NCBI RefSeq assembly: GCF_900129395.1
Contig: NZ_FQVP01000012.1
Location: 1 to 64,000, forward strand
Source of the DNA: Pseudosulfitobacter pseudonitzschiae
Lineage (GTDB): Bacteria; Pseudomonadota; Alphaproteobacteria; Rhodobacterales; Rhodobacteraceae
Direction: 5' to 3'
DNA length: 64,000 nucleotides
Shown here: positions 32,907 to 41,506 of the stretch, piece after piece
Layout: every line of letters begins with the position of its first letter
Numbering within the stretch: position 1 is the stretch's first letter
Made by a program: the position numbers and the translations under genes
The notes under the pieces: model-generated
Databases searched by the model: none
What the model was told of the DNA's origin: nothing
Seen by the model: only the letters and a program-made list of their open reading frames with translations

Positions 32907-33878
32907 ATGTTCAAACGCAAAACAATCGGAAGCAGGGGGGCCATCGGCACCGCAGTGGCGCTCAGTGCCCTTCTTGTGGGCGGCGCGGTTTCGGCCAAAG
33001 ACCTTACGATGGGGACCACGAGCCCGACGTCCAGCCACTTTACGATCTCGGTCGCGATGAGCAAGGCGATCGAGACCGGTATGGAGGATACCACCGTCAA
33101 CGTGATCGAAACCGGCGCCAGCGTGGACAATGTTCTGCGCCTCGCGCGGGATGAAATCGATCTCGGCCTTGCCACCACTGACATTCTGATCGCTGCCCGA
33201 AACGGAACCGGCAAGTTCGACGGAAACGCCATTGCCGATACGGTGGCGCTGTATCCCTACAGCGCGTCGGTGCTGCTGATTGCCGCAACCGAAGCATCGG
33301 GTGTGGCCACGCTTGACGATCTGGATGGCAAGAAATTCAATCCAGGTATTCGCGGATCTGCTGCCGAGAACCTGACAACCACCGTCCTGTCGATGTTCGA
33401 CATCAACGCCGACCTCGTGCACGGAGCCGTCGGGGACGCGGTGGAAGGCATCAAGAACCGCCAGATCATCGGCTACAGCAAATACGGGGCCGCAAACTCT
33501 GTCGATGCGACCTTGCAAGAGTTGATGACCAGCACAGAGATGCGGTTGATCGGATTCTCCGAAGAGCAGGAAAAAGCGGCGACACAAGCCATGGAAGGCG
33601 TCGGTTTCACAACCCTTCCCGCAGGCCTTATTGCGGGGTCCGAGGAGATGCGGGTGCCCAAGCTCAACGTCTTTTTCCTGACACGCACCGGCGTCATGGA
33701 CGACGACACGGCCTATGACATCTCGCGCAGCATCCACCAGAACATGGACCTGCTGGTCGAGGCCTGGCCGCAATTGGCGGAGTACGACATCGCCGCCGAT
33801 GCCGTCGCGACGATGGAGGCCGGTATCGTCTATCATCCGGGCGCGGCGCGCTACTGGAAAGAAGCCATGGGTAACTGA
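32907..33878 (+). CDS. TAXI-family TRAP transporter substrate-binding protein
   Basis: A 323-residue periplasmic receptor. The start at 32907 follows GGGAGGA; upstream in-frame starts lie in the preceding gene. A signal peptide of about 29 residues (basic FKRK, hydrophobic AVALSALLVGGA, cleavage near VSA-KD) leads into TMGTTSPTSSHF. The ARDEIDLGLATTDI and LDDLDGKKFNPG segments match TAXI proteins. It is a distant paralog of the one at 20890. It delivers a carboxylate to the permease at 33969. Confidence 0.92.
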   Translation: MFKRKTIGSRGAIGTAVALSALLVGGAVSAKDLTMGTTSPTSSHFTISVAMSKAIETGMEDTTVNVIETGASVDNVLRLARDEIDLGLATTDILIAARNGTGKFDGNAIADTVALYPYSASVLLIAATEASGVATLDDLDGKKFNPGIRGSAAENLTTTVLSMFDINADLVHGAVGDAVEGIKNRQIIGYSKYGAANSVDATLQELMTSTEMRLIGFSEEQEKAATQAMEGVGFTTLPAGLIAGSEEMRVPKLNVFFLTRTGVMDDDTAYDISRSIHQNMDLLVEAWPQLAEYDIAADAVATMEAGIVYHPGAARYWKEAMGN

Positions 33879-33903
33879 TTCCGCACTGCGGACGGTCACG
33901 CTG

Positions 33904-33945
33904 CCGGTCGGAAGGACCGGTCGAGTGGGGCGCCATTTGCGCCCC
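33904..33945 (+). terminator. Two tandem intercistronic hairpins after a TAXI binding-protein gene
   Basis: CCGGTC at 33904-33909 pairs with GACCGG at 33915-33920, and GGGGCGC at 33927-33933 pairs with GCGCCCC at 33939-33945 with a CATTT loop. Both lie between the binding-protein stop (33878) and the permease start (33969), without a T-tract. Partial termination or mRNA protection would raise receptor over permease. Confidence 0.55.
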
Positions 33946-33968
33946 GCCGCCTGAAAGGGAACACGACA

Positions 33969-35912
33969 ATGAGACACTCATCGGCCGAGGCTTCGCCCTG
34001 GCAACGGCGCGGAACACAGGCGCTCGGCGCGCTGTTTGCGGCATTTGTCGCTTTGCATTTCTACAATGCCCTGTTCGGACAGTTCGAACCGCTGGTTCAA
34101 CGACCGATCTTTATCGGCTTCGGTCTGGGCGGTGCGTTTTTCCTTTACGCCGCGCGTGCAGCGCGGACCGGCGGTCGAAACGGGCTGGAGCGGACCATCG
34201 ACATCACGCTCGGGCTGCTGGCCTTTGGCGTGTGCCTCTATGTGATCCTCAACCGGGATCGCTTTTCCGACATCATGGTACAGTACGGGCCGCTCGACAA
34301 GGCGGCCGGGTTGCTGGCCGTCTTGCTGACGCTCGAAGCGGCCCGGCGGGTGATCGGGTGGTTCCTGCCCTTGCTGGCACTGATTACCGTTCTTTATTAT
34401 TACTTCGGATACGATCTGATCGACGGGGGCTGGCGCCCGCCGCGCGTTTCGGCCCGCACGGCGGTCGAAACCTTCTACAGCTCGACCACCGGTATTTTCG
34501 GCTATCTTGCGGATGTCGGCGCGCGGGTCATCACGATCTATGTGCTTCTGGGGGCATTGCTTTTGTCCACCGGGGCGACCGACGTGTTCATGAAGATGGC
34601 GACATGGATCGCCGGGCGCACCTTCGGCGGCCCTGCGAAGGTCTGCGCGCTGTCCTCGGCGATGTTCGGGACGGTGACCGGATCGGCGGTGGCCAATGTG
34701 ATGGCGACGGGGTCGATTACGATCCCCACAATGAAGCGGCTGCGCTACCCGCCGGCCTTTGCCGGCGCGGTCGAGGCGGTTGCGTCTTCCGCCGGTCAGT
34801 TGACCCCGCCGGTGATGGGGGCGGGGGCCTTCATCATGGCTGAGTTCCTGAACATTCCCTACACCCAGATCGCTGTGGCAGCGATGGGCCCGGCGTTTCT
34901 CTACTACCTCGCGATATGGCTCGGAGTGGACCTTTATGCACGCCGCACGGGCCTTCAGCCCACACCGAAAAACGAAATGCCGAAACCGGCGGATTTCCTG
35001 GCACCCGACAAGGCGATCCCGCTGTTCCTGCCTATCGCAACGGTGGTCTATTTCCTGTTCCAGGGCTACACGCCAAGCTTTGCCGGTGCCGCGTCGATCA
35101 TCGTTTTGATCTTGGCCTGTGCAGCCGTGCGCCCCTTTGGCCGCGACACACGGGAGCAGGGGCTGAAGGCATGTTGGACCGGGTTGGCCCGCGACGTTTA
35201 CGAGGGGATGGTCGAGGCCGGTCGCGCGCTGGTGATGATTGCCGCGTTGCTGGCCTGTGCCGCGATCGTCGTCAAGGTTCTGACAGCGACGGGCGCGGGG
35301 GTCAAAATCTCGAACCTGCTGTTTTCAGTGTCCGATCAGGGCCTGATCGTTGCCCTGCTGCTGGCGGCTGTGCTGTCGATCGTGCTGGGAATGGATGTGC
35401 CGACCACGGCCTCTTATGTTCTGGCGGCGGCGGTTGCAGCACCCAGCCTTGTGCGGCTTGGCCTGCCGGAACTGACGGCGCATCTGTTCGTCTTCTACTA
35501 CGCGATTCTGTCAGCCATCACGCCGCCGGTCTGCGCCAGCGTCTATGCCGCCGCCGCGCTGGCCGGGGCCAATTTCTGGAAAGTTGCCGGTCGTGCACTG
35601 GTGCTTGCCGGGGCGGTTTATGTGGTGCCCTTCCTGTTTGTGTTCAGACCGGGCATTCTGGCGCAGGGCGGGACCGGTCAGATCGTTCTGGATCTGGGCG
35701 TGGCAAGCGCCGCCGTCTTTGCGGTCAGCGTCGGGTTGAGCGGTTACTTTCGGGGAACGCTGTCCATACCTGGGCGGGGGGTGTTTCTGGCGTCGGCTGC
35801 CTTGCTGTTCTATGCCGCGCCGATGGCCGATATTATCGGTGGGCTGGCATTGACCGGTCTGATCGTTTGGCGGTTTATGCGCGGAGAGCGGCAGACCCTC
35901 AGCACCGGGTGA
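33969..35912 (+). CDS. TRAP transporter permease, fused small and large subunits (TAXI type)
   Basis: A 647-residue polytopic membrane protein of the fused DctQ-DctM kind, similar in order of segments to the permease at 18855: early small-subunit-like helices, then GGPAKVCALSSAMFGTVTGSAVANV-like and GSITIPTMKRLRYPPAFAG-like core segments. AAGGGA lies before the ATG. It forms the membrane part of the importer with the receptor at 32907. Last gene of the operon, followed by a strong terminator. Confidence 0.93.
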   Translation: MRHSSAEASPWQRRGTQALGALFAAFVALHFYNALFGQFEPLVQRPIFIGFGLGGAFFLYAARAARTGGRNGLERTIDITLGLLAFGVCLYVILNRDRFSDIMVQYGPLDKAAGLLAVLLTLEAARRVIGWFLPLLALITVLYYYFGYDLIDGGWRPPRVSARTAVETFYSSTTGIFGYLADVGARVITIYVLLGALLLSTGATDVFMKMATWIAGRTFGGPAKVCALSSAMFGTVTGSAVANVMATGSITIPTMKRLRYPPAFAGAVEAVASSAGQLTPPVMGAGAFIMAEFLNIPYTQIAVAAMGPAFLYYLAIWLGVDLYARRTGLQPTPKNEMPKPADFLAPDKAIPLFLPIATVVYFLFQGYTPSFAGAASIIVLILACAAVRPFGRDTREQGLKACWTGLARDVYEGMVEAGRALVMIAALLACAAIVVKVLTATGAGVKISNLLFSVSDQGLIVALLLAAVLSIVLGMDVPTTASYVLAAAVAAPSLVRLGLPELTAHLFVFYYAILSAITPPVCASVYAAAALAGANFWKVAGRALVLAGAVYVVPFLFVFRPGILAQGGTGQIVLDLGVASAAVFAVSVGLSGYFRGTLSIPGRGVFLASAALLFYAAPMADIIGGLALTGLIVWRFMRGERQTLSTG

Positions 35913-35935
35913 CGCCACTGCTCTTTCAAAGAACG

Positions 35936-35968
35936 GGGCCGCCGCAAAATACCTGCGGCGGCCCTTTT
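35936..35968 (+). terminator. Rho-independent terminator after the second TRAP operon
   Basis: GGGCCGCCGCA at 35936-35946 and TGCGGCGGCCC at 35954-35964 form a perfect 11-bp stem with a 7-base loop, followed by TTTT at 35965-35968. It lies 24 bases after the permease stop and ends the 31161-35912 operon. The convergent minus operon stops at 36001, so it may also serve in reverse. Confidence 0.9.
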
Positions 35969-36000
35969 ACGATTGGTTGCGCGGACCTGTGCCTGCTGTC

Positions 36001-36405
36001 TCAGGTCATCCTGAAGTAGGGAAAGGTGATCTCGTCGCTGGCTTTCACGAAGGTCACTTCGACCTTGGCCCCGATATGCACTTTCTCCGGGTCGTCGGTC
36101 TGGATCCGGCTCATCATCCGCGGGCCTTCTTCCAGCTCGATCAGCGCGACAACATAGGGAACGTCGTCAGCAAAGGCCGGGCCCGCCGGGCGGCGGGCGA
36201 CGGTAAAGGTATGCACCTCGCCCCGCCCGCTGACCGTATCGAAATTCAGATTGTCGGAATGGCAATGCGGGCAGATCGCCCGTGGATAGAAGTGATGCTT
36301 GCCACAATCGCCGCATAGCGGGATGTCAAGGTGGCCCTCATGCGCGGCCTGCCAATAAGGGGCGCTGTCGTGGTCGATCACCGGAAGCGGTTGTTCAGTG
36401 CTCAT
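36001..36405 (-). CDS. DUF35 zinc-ribbon/OB-fold partner of a thiolase-like protein
   Basis: A 134-residue protein with a zinc ribbon (PLCGDCGKHHFYPRAICPHC, two C-x2-C pairs) and an OB-fold (VHTFTVARRP onward). It differs more from the proteins at 6039 and 17207 than they do from each other. It begins 5 bases after the thiolase-like gene and is the last gene of the 41348-36001 operon. In this pair the DUF35 gene follows the thiolase gene, the reverse of the other two. Confidence 0.88.
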   Translation of the reverse strand: MSTEQPLPVIDHDSAPYWQAAHEGHLDIPLCGDCGKHHFYPRAICPHCHSDNLNFDTVSGRGEVHTFTVARRPAGPAFADDVPYVVALIELEEGPRMMSRIQTDDPEKVHIGAKVEVTFVKASDEITFPYFRMT

Positions 36406-36409
36406 CGGC

Positions 36410-37582
36410 TCAGTCCTTTTGCAAAATTACAGTCGCGCCAGAGGACAGCGTGCCCCCGGTGCCATGCACCAACGCGGTCTCGGCTCCCGCGACCTGCCGG
36501 TCGCCACAGACGCCCCGCAACTGGCGGGTGGCCTCGATCAGCAGGAATATCCCGTACATGCCCGGATGCAGCGCGGACAGGCCGCCGCCATTGGTGTTCA
36601 TCGGAAAGGCGCCGCCCGGCGCCGTGCGTTGGCCAGAGACAAAATCGCCGCCTTCGCCGATCTTGCAGAAACCCAGCGCCTCCAGCGTCAGCAGGACCGT
36701 GATGGTGAAACTGTCGTAGACCTCCACCACGTCAATGTCGGAATGGCTTACACCGGCCATTTTCATCGCGGTTTCGCCGGCCTTTTGCGCCGGCAGCAGA
36801 CGGGCAAGGTCGGGCATCTCTGCGATGGCCCAATGGGTGTGCGCCTCGCCATAGCCCTTGACCGCAATGGGTTTGGTCCTGAGGTCCTTGGCGCGTTCGG
36901 CGGTGGTCATCACGATGGCGCCCGCGCCGTCGGTGACAAGGCAGCAGTCGAGCAGGTGCAGCGGTTCCGAGATCATCGTGCTGGACAGAACGTCGTCGAC
37001 GGTCAGCGGATCGCGCCGTGTCGCTGCAGGGTTCAACTGTGCCCATTTCCGGGTGGCAACGGCAATCTCGGCCAGATTCTCGGAGGTCGTGCCGTATTCG
37101 TGCATGTGACGTTGTGCGGCCATCGCGTAGCCACCCACAGGCGTTGGCATCCCGTAAGGGGTTTCGTGCTGCATCGACAGAACTGAGGGACGCCCGCCCA
37201 GATTGCGGCTGCGCAGGGATTTCTGGTCGGAGCTGTAAACGATCAGCGCAACCTCGCAATAGCCCTCGCGCAATGCCATCGCGGCGTGGGCGACATGCGC
37301 TTCAAAGGCAGAGCCGCCGATATTGGTACCGTCAACGTAGGTCGGCATGATGCCCAGATATTCGCCCAGCGTTACAGTGGCGAGCTGTCCCGGCCCCGGC
37401 ACCCCCCACATGCCGGCGGTCAGCAGACCGTCAACATCATCAAGCGTCAGGCCGGCTTCTTCGACGGCGGCCTTTGCCACCAATGCGGCATGGCCCAAGA
37501 CCGACGCCTTCGTGACGAATTTCCCGTCCTCGATAGGCGCGTCGGCAAGGCCGACGATCACCGGATCGCGTCCGTTCTTCAT
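36410..37582 (-). CDS. Thiolase-fold protein lacking the nucleophilic Cys; probable DUF35-dependent aldolase
   Basis: A 390-residue SCP-x-type thiolase-fold protein. The nucleophile loop reads TNIGGSAF, with Ile at the Cys site, and the last loop is LVHGTGG without Cys. EVYDSFTITVLLTLEALGF and LHPGMYGIF keep the Tyr and His positions seen in the paralogs at 6420 and 16065. With its DUF35 partner it should split a hydroxyacyl-CoA by retro-aldol cleavage, by analogy with Ltp2. AGAAAG lies before the ATG. Upstream in the operon are the ACAD and MaoC genes that would make its substrate. Confidence 0.84.
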   Translation of the reverse strand: MKNGRDPVIVGLADAPIEDGKFVTKASVLGHAALVAKAAVEEAGLTLDDVDGLLTAGMWGVPGPGQLATVTLGEYLGIMPTYVDGTNIGGSAFEAHVAHAAMALREGYCEVALIVYSSDQKSLRSRNLGGRPSVLSMQHETPYGMPTPVGGYAMAAQRHMHEYGTTSENLAEIAVATRKWAQLNPAATRRDPLTVDDVLSSTMISEPLHLLDCCLVTDGAGAIVMTTAERAKDLRTKPIAVKGYGEAHTHWAIAEMPDLARLLPAQKAGETAMKMAGVSHSDIDVVEVYDSFTITVLLTLEALGFCKIGEGGDFVSGQRTAPGGAFPMNTNGGGLSALHPGMYGIFLLIEATRQLRGVCGDRQVAGAETALVHGTGGTLSSGATVILQKD

Positions 37583-37628
37583 AGGTTCTTTCTCCCTGTT
37601 GTCCCGTCGTTCCGATGCGGTCCCGACG

Positions 37629-38771
37629 TCAGTTCGGGCGCATGGTCTTGGCGATCAGCGTGCGCTGGATCTGCGATGTCCCGCCGCCGATGGTGCTTTG
37701 CATTCCTTCGCGGAAATACCGTTCCATATCCGCGTCCGGCAGCATGGAATGACCACCGAGGATCTGCATGCCGTTGCGTGTGACGGTTTGCAGGGTCTCG
37801 GAGGCAAAGAGCTTTGCCATCGACACTTCGCGCGTGCAGGGCGTTTTGGCCGCGGCAAGGTTGGCGGCACGATAGACCAGCAACCGCGCGGCGTCGACCT
37901 GGGTCTGCATATCGGCCAGCATGTGGCGGATCACCTGAAAGTCGAAGATCGGCTTGTCGAACTGTATCCGCTCATGGGCATAACGCAGAGCGTCGTCCAC
38001 CGCTGTCTGGGCGTTGCCGACATAGGCGGCGGCCACGGCGACGCGTTCCAGTTCCAGATGGTCGGTGATGATTTTCCAGCCTTCGTTTTCGGTCCCCAGC
38101 AGCGCGTCGGCGGGCAGTTTCACATCGTCGACAAAAATCTCGGTGGTGCCCGTTGCGCGCCGCGCCAGGGTCGGCAGCTTGCGGATGTCCAGCCCTTCAG
38201 CGTCGTTGGGGATCAGGAACACCGAAAGCCCTTTGTGCTTGGGGGCGTCGGGGTCGGTGCGGGTCAGCATGGCCAGAATCGCATTGTCGGCCTTTGCGCC
38301 CGAGCACCAGAGCTTTTGCCCCTTTACCACCCAGCCATTGCCATCACGCCGCGCGCGGGTCTTGGTTGAAGCCGCGTCCGACCCGGCGCCGGGTTCGGAA
38401 ATCGAAATCGAGAAGCGGATGTCGCCATCAAGGAACGGCTGGATGTAGCGCTCTTTCTGTTCGGGCGTGCCGAATTTCTCGATGTTCATCGCGGTGAAGG
38501 TGGCGACCATCAGACCGGTGGAAAAATCGAAACCGTATTTCGCCAGCCCCTCGCACATCAGGGCGTAATCCACGATATCGCCGCCCAGCCCGCCGCTTTC
38601 CTCGGAAAAGAGGATGCCAAGCCAGCCCTGCTTGGCGACCTTTTCGTAGGCCTCATAGGGGTATTCGCGCTCACGGTCGCATTTGCGGATGTAGTCGCGG
38701 CCGATCTCTTCGTCGATGAAACGCGCGACGGTGGTGCGCCACATCTCTTGTTCGGGTGTCAGAAAGTTCAT
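37629..38771 (-). CDS. Acyl-CoA dehydrogenase of the helix-G glutamate type
   Basis: A 380-residue ACAD with SEPGAGSDAAST in the flavin loop. The C-terminal motif reads GGGTSQIQR, so the usual base position is Gln367. A glutamate is present instead in helix G as Glu242 (HLELERV), the place of the base in isovaleryl-CoA dehydrogenase (Glu254). It is probably active with that base, which often goes with branched or bulky substrates. Its start overlaps the MaoC-like gene by 4 bases. Confidence 0.91.
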   Translation of the reverse strand: MNFLTPEQEMWRTTVARFIDEEIGRDYIRKCDREREYPYEAYEKVAKQGWLGILFSEESGGLGGDIVDYALMCEGLAKYGFDFSTGLMVATFTAMNIEKFGTPEQKERYIQPFLDGDIRFSISISEPGAGSDAASTKTRARRDGNGWVVKGQKLWCSGAKADNAILAMLTRTDPDAPKHKGLSVFLIPNDAEGLDIRKLPTLARRATGTTEIFVDDVKLPADALLGTENEGWKIITDHLELERVAVAAAYVGNAQTAVDDALRYAHERIQFDKPIFDFQVIRHMLADMQTQVDAARLLVYRAANLAAAKTPCTREVSMAKLFASETLQTVTRNGMQILGGHSMLPDADMERYFREGMQSTIGGGTSQIQRTLIAKTMRPN

Positions 38772-39268
38772 GCGTTCTCTCCGTGTGTTTTGTCATGCGC
38801 GGCGCGGATCTTGGCGGGCTCTCCGGGGCGATCCAGACGTGTCTTGCGGATCAGCAGACTGAATTCGCAGCGCAGGACCGTTTCGTCGCGTTGGTTGATG
38901 CCTTCCAGCTTGCTGGTCACGACGCCGTGCTTTTCGTCATGGTCCTTCAGATTGACGATTTCCACGCGCGCCCAGAGGGTGTCGTTGATGAAGGTCGGCC
39001 GCAGAAAGCGCAGCTTGTCGCAGCCGTAGAAGGCGGCGAGCACGGAGCTGTCGAAGGGGATCATCGCATTGACGATGGAAAACACGAGGCTGCCCTGAAC
39101 AAGACGCTGGCCGTAGATCGCCTCCTTGGCATGCTCAATGTTGGAATGCAGTTCAAGCCAGTTCCCGGTAAGCATGCAGAAATTAACGACATCGGTTTCC
39201 GTCATCGTTCGCCCGCTCGACACGCCGGTCTGGCCCAGTGACAACTCTCCGAAAGGGTGACGTATCAC
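38768..39268 (-). CDS. MaoC-like hot-dog protein
   Basis: A 166-residue single hot-dog protein similar in layout to that at 24766 (the TVTETDITNF segment there corresponds to TMTETDVVNF here). The region MLTGNWLELHSNIEHAKE covers the MaoC motif, with a His (LHS) retained. It starts with GTG at 39268, 2 bases after the preceding stop, with AGGAGA upstream; no ATG gives a plausible N-terminus. It probably hydrates the enoyl-CoA made by the coupled ACAD. Confidence 0.8.
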   Translation of the reverse strand: MIRHPFGELSLGQTGVSSGRTMTETDVVNFCMLTGNWLELHSNIEHAKEAIYGQRLVQGSLVFSIVNAMIPFDSSVLAAFYGCDKLRFLRPTFINDTLWARVEIVNLKDHDEKHGVVTSKLEGINQRDETVLRCEFSLLIRKTRLDRPGEPAKIRAAHDKTHGENA

Positions 39269-39270
39269 GT

Positions 39271-39936
39271 TTAACTCTCCTGTTCATCCGCGTTAGGTGA
39301 CAACACGATCAAGGCATCGGCAGCGACCAAACCTTTCCCGTCCGCCCGAACCATCACAGGGTTGATTTCAATTTCCGAGATCAGATCGGCGTTTTCGGCG
39401 AAGAAAACAGATATGCGCGAAATCAGGTCCGCCAGGCCCCCCCGGTCGGCCGGTTCCGCGCCGCGCAGGCCAGCCAGCATCCTGGCGCCCGGACCCGAGC
39501 GCACCATAGATTCGGCGGTTTGTGGCTTTGCCGGAGCGAGCCGGATTTCGGCCGTGTCGATCAGTTCCACCAGAATGCCGCCGGGACCGGCCAGAACGAT
39601 CGGGCCAAAAGTGTCGTCGCGTTTACAGCCGATGATCCATTCGGCCACGGACCCGTCTTCCATTTCCTCGATCAGCGTCGTGCCGCCCGGGAACCGTTGC
39701 GCCATTTCGGTGGTGGCTCGCTTCGCCTCTTCGGGCGAGAGCCCCAGCCGGACAAGGCCATGATCGGATTTATGCGGATAGTCGTCGTGACACAGCTTGG
39801 CGACACAGCGCCCTTCGGCGGGGTTGCGTTTTGGCACCGGTATGCCGATCCGCTGCAGCAGGTCCTTCGCGTCGGCCTCGTGCACCACTTTGCGCCCGGC
39901 ACGGTGCCAGCTTTCCAGTGTTTCTCTGGGGGTCAT
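39271..39936 (-). CDS. NDP-forming acyl-CoA synthetase, ATP-grasp (beta) subunit
   Basis: A 221-residue ATP-grasp domain protein (ATP-grasp_5 type). Features are a CVAKLCHDDYPHKSDHG segment near 44-60, a GTTLIEEM segment and the SEIEINPVMVRADG C-terminal block seen in succinyl-CoA-synthetase-like beta subunits. It is coupled by 4 bases to the alpha-type gene upstream. Together they make an acyl-CoA from acid, CoA and ATP with release of ADP. A fused version of both parts is encoded at 43942. Confidence 0.88.
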   Translation of the reverse strand: MTPRETLESWHRAGRKVVHEADAKDLLQRIGIPVPKRNPAEGRCVAKLCHDDYPHKSDHGLVRLGLSPEEAKRATTEMAQRFPGGTTLIEEMEDGSVAEWIIGCKRDDTFGPIVLAGPGGILVELIDTAEIRLAPAKPQTAESMVRSGPGARMLAGLRGAEPADRGGLADLISRISVFFAENADLISEIEINPVMVRADGKGLVAADALIVLSPNADEQES

Positions 39937-41348
39937 GATACTTCTCCCGTCGTGGCTGCCAGCGCCGCAAGGCCCGACGCCGCCCGCGCGGGCGAATCAT
40001 ACACCGGAACAGCCCGTTCGCGCAGCGCCTCGCCCGAGGCATTACTGCGCGCAGCGCCGGTCCAGACGATCAGGATCGGCTTGCCGGTGCTGTCGAACGC
40101 TTCGGCCAAGGCTTCGATGAACTGTTGATCCGGCACAAATGTGATGATTGCGATAGCGATATCGACGCCCGGATCATCGGCAACGGCCTCCAGACAGCGA
40201 CCCACATAGGTGGGATTCGCCAGAACCACGCCGGTCAGGTCGACCGGGTTCGAGACCGACCCGTAGAACGGCACATAGCGCGATAGCGCGGTCTGCGTCG
40301 CCTCGGCCAGCACCGGCACCTCGAACCCCGCGCTTTCGGCCAGATCGGTCATCTCGACGCCAAGCCCGCCGGTGACAGAGATGATGCCGACCCGGTTGCC
40401 GGCAGGCCGCCGCCCCGCGGCGAGCGCCGTGACGGCATCGACAGCGGCCACGGACTCGCGCGCGCGGATTACCCCGGTTTCACGAAACACCGCGCTGATC
40501 ACCCGGTCGTCTCCGGCCATCGCGCCGGTATGCGACTGGACCGCGCGCGATCCGGCGCGGCTGCGCCCGCCCTTGACCGCAACGACGTGTTTGCCTGCCT
40601 TTGCCAGTTGGCGTGCAACTTCGACGAACCGACGCCCGTCGCGCAGTTCCTCGACATAGCACAGAACCACACGCGTCTGCGGGTCGTTTCCCAGGTAGTC
40701 GAGCAGATCTGCCGCCGTCAGATCGGTTTCGTTACCGCTGGAGACGATGGCATTGATCCCCACGCCGCGTTCGCCCAGGCGCAGCGCCATAAGACCCGCA
40801 AGCGCGCCGGATTGGGAGATTATCGCTACCGGGCCGGGGCGGAGGTCGTTGAACATGGGGCTGAAGGTCAGTTGCAGGTCCGACGCGGGGCGCACCACGC
40901 CTTCGCAGTTCGGTCCGACCAGGCGAAAGGGTGCGTTCTGCATGATCCTGCGCAATCGCAGTTCGTTTTCCTGCCCGTCTTCCCCGGCTTCCGAAAACCC
41001 CGACGTCACCCCGACCACGACTTTGACATCGAGCCGCGTGCAGTTTTCCAGCGCATCAAGTGCAACACCGACCGGGGTGGCCAGAACGACCACGTCAATC
41101 GGACCGTCGATCTCTTCCAGGCTGCGTACAGCCTCAAGGCCCTCGATCTCGCCGCCCGAAGGGTTCACCGGGATGATCCTGCCGCGATAGCCGTTGCTCT
41201 TCAGCAGCGCCAGCACGGCTTGTCCGAGCTTGCCCCTGGTGCGGGACGCCCCGACCACGGCGATGGTACCCGGATCGAACAGACCGTCCAATGCCTGTGC
41301 AACCGTGCGTCGGCGCTCAGCCATTCGATTCGTGTCTAACTCAACCAT
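39933..41348 (-). CDS. NDP-forming acyl-CoA synthetase, CoA-binding (alpha) subunit
   Basis: A 471-residue protein: CoA-binding Rossmann domain (GTIAVVGASRTRGKLG at 27-42), then two ligase-CoA domains. The phosphohistidine is His273 in QSHTGAMAGD. Start: GGAGGAAG immediately before the ATG at 41348 decides against a TTG at 41363 and the ATG at 41321. First gene of the six-gene 41348-36001 operon. It activates the acid that the downstream MaoC, ACAD and thiolase-like proteins degrade. A weak operator-like dyad lies upstream at 41393. Confidence 0.9.
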   Translation of the reverse strand: MVELDTNRMAERRRTVAQALDGLFDPGTIAVVGASRTRGKLGQAVLALLKSNGYRGRIIPVNPSGGEIEGLEAVRSLEEIDGPIDVVVLATPVGVALDALENCTRLDVKVVVGVTSGFSEAGEDGQENELRLRRIMQNAPFRLVGPNCEGVVRPASDLQLTFSPMFNDLRPGPVAIISQSGALAGLMALRLGERGVGINAIVSSGNETDLTAADLLDYLGNDPQTRVVLCYVEELRDGRRFVEVARQLAKAGKHVVAVKGGRSRAGSRAVQSHTGAMAGDDRVISAVFRETGVIRARESVAAVDAVTALAAGRRPAGNRVGIISVTGGLGVEMTDLAESAGFEVPVLAEATQTALSRYVPFYGSVSNPVDLTGVVLANPTYVGRCLEAVADDPGVDIAIAIITFVPDQQFIEALAEAFDSTGKPILIVWTGAARSNASGEALRERAVPVYDSPARAASGLAALAATTGEVS

Positions 41349-41392
41349 TTCTTCCTCCGTCAAGTGAAAACGTCGTTGCCTTTTCCAAAGAT

Positions 41393-41406
41393 CTAACGGG
41401 CGTTCG
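41393..41406. promoter_or_regulatory. Weak copy of the CTAACA-NN-TGTTAG operator
   Basis: CTAACGGGCGTTCG matches 9 of 12 defined positions and is still a dyad itself (CTAACG/CGTTCG). It is in the divergent spacer between the synthetase gene starting at 41348 (-) and the CaiB gene at 41507 (+), the same position type as the perfect site at 5972. Weak evidence alone. Confidence 0.35.
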
Positions 41407-41506
41407 ATTATTCTCGCAATGTATTTCGGTTCCGGGGAGACTGAGAGCGCTGAACCTAGAGGTTGGGGCTTGACGACCGGGAAATGACAATCTGGGAGAC
41501 GACCGA

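Noticed and set aside
34916-36019. Long plus-strand frame overlapping the second TRAP permease
   Set aside because: It is Arg/Gly-rich, has no membrane segments and lies in a different phase of a gene that is unmistakably a permease. It also runs across the terminator at 35936.
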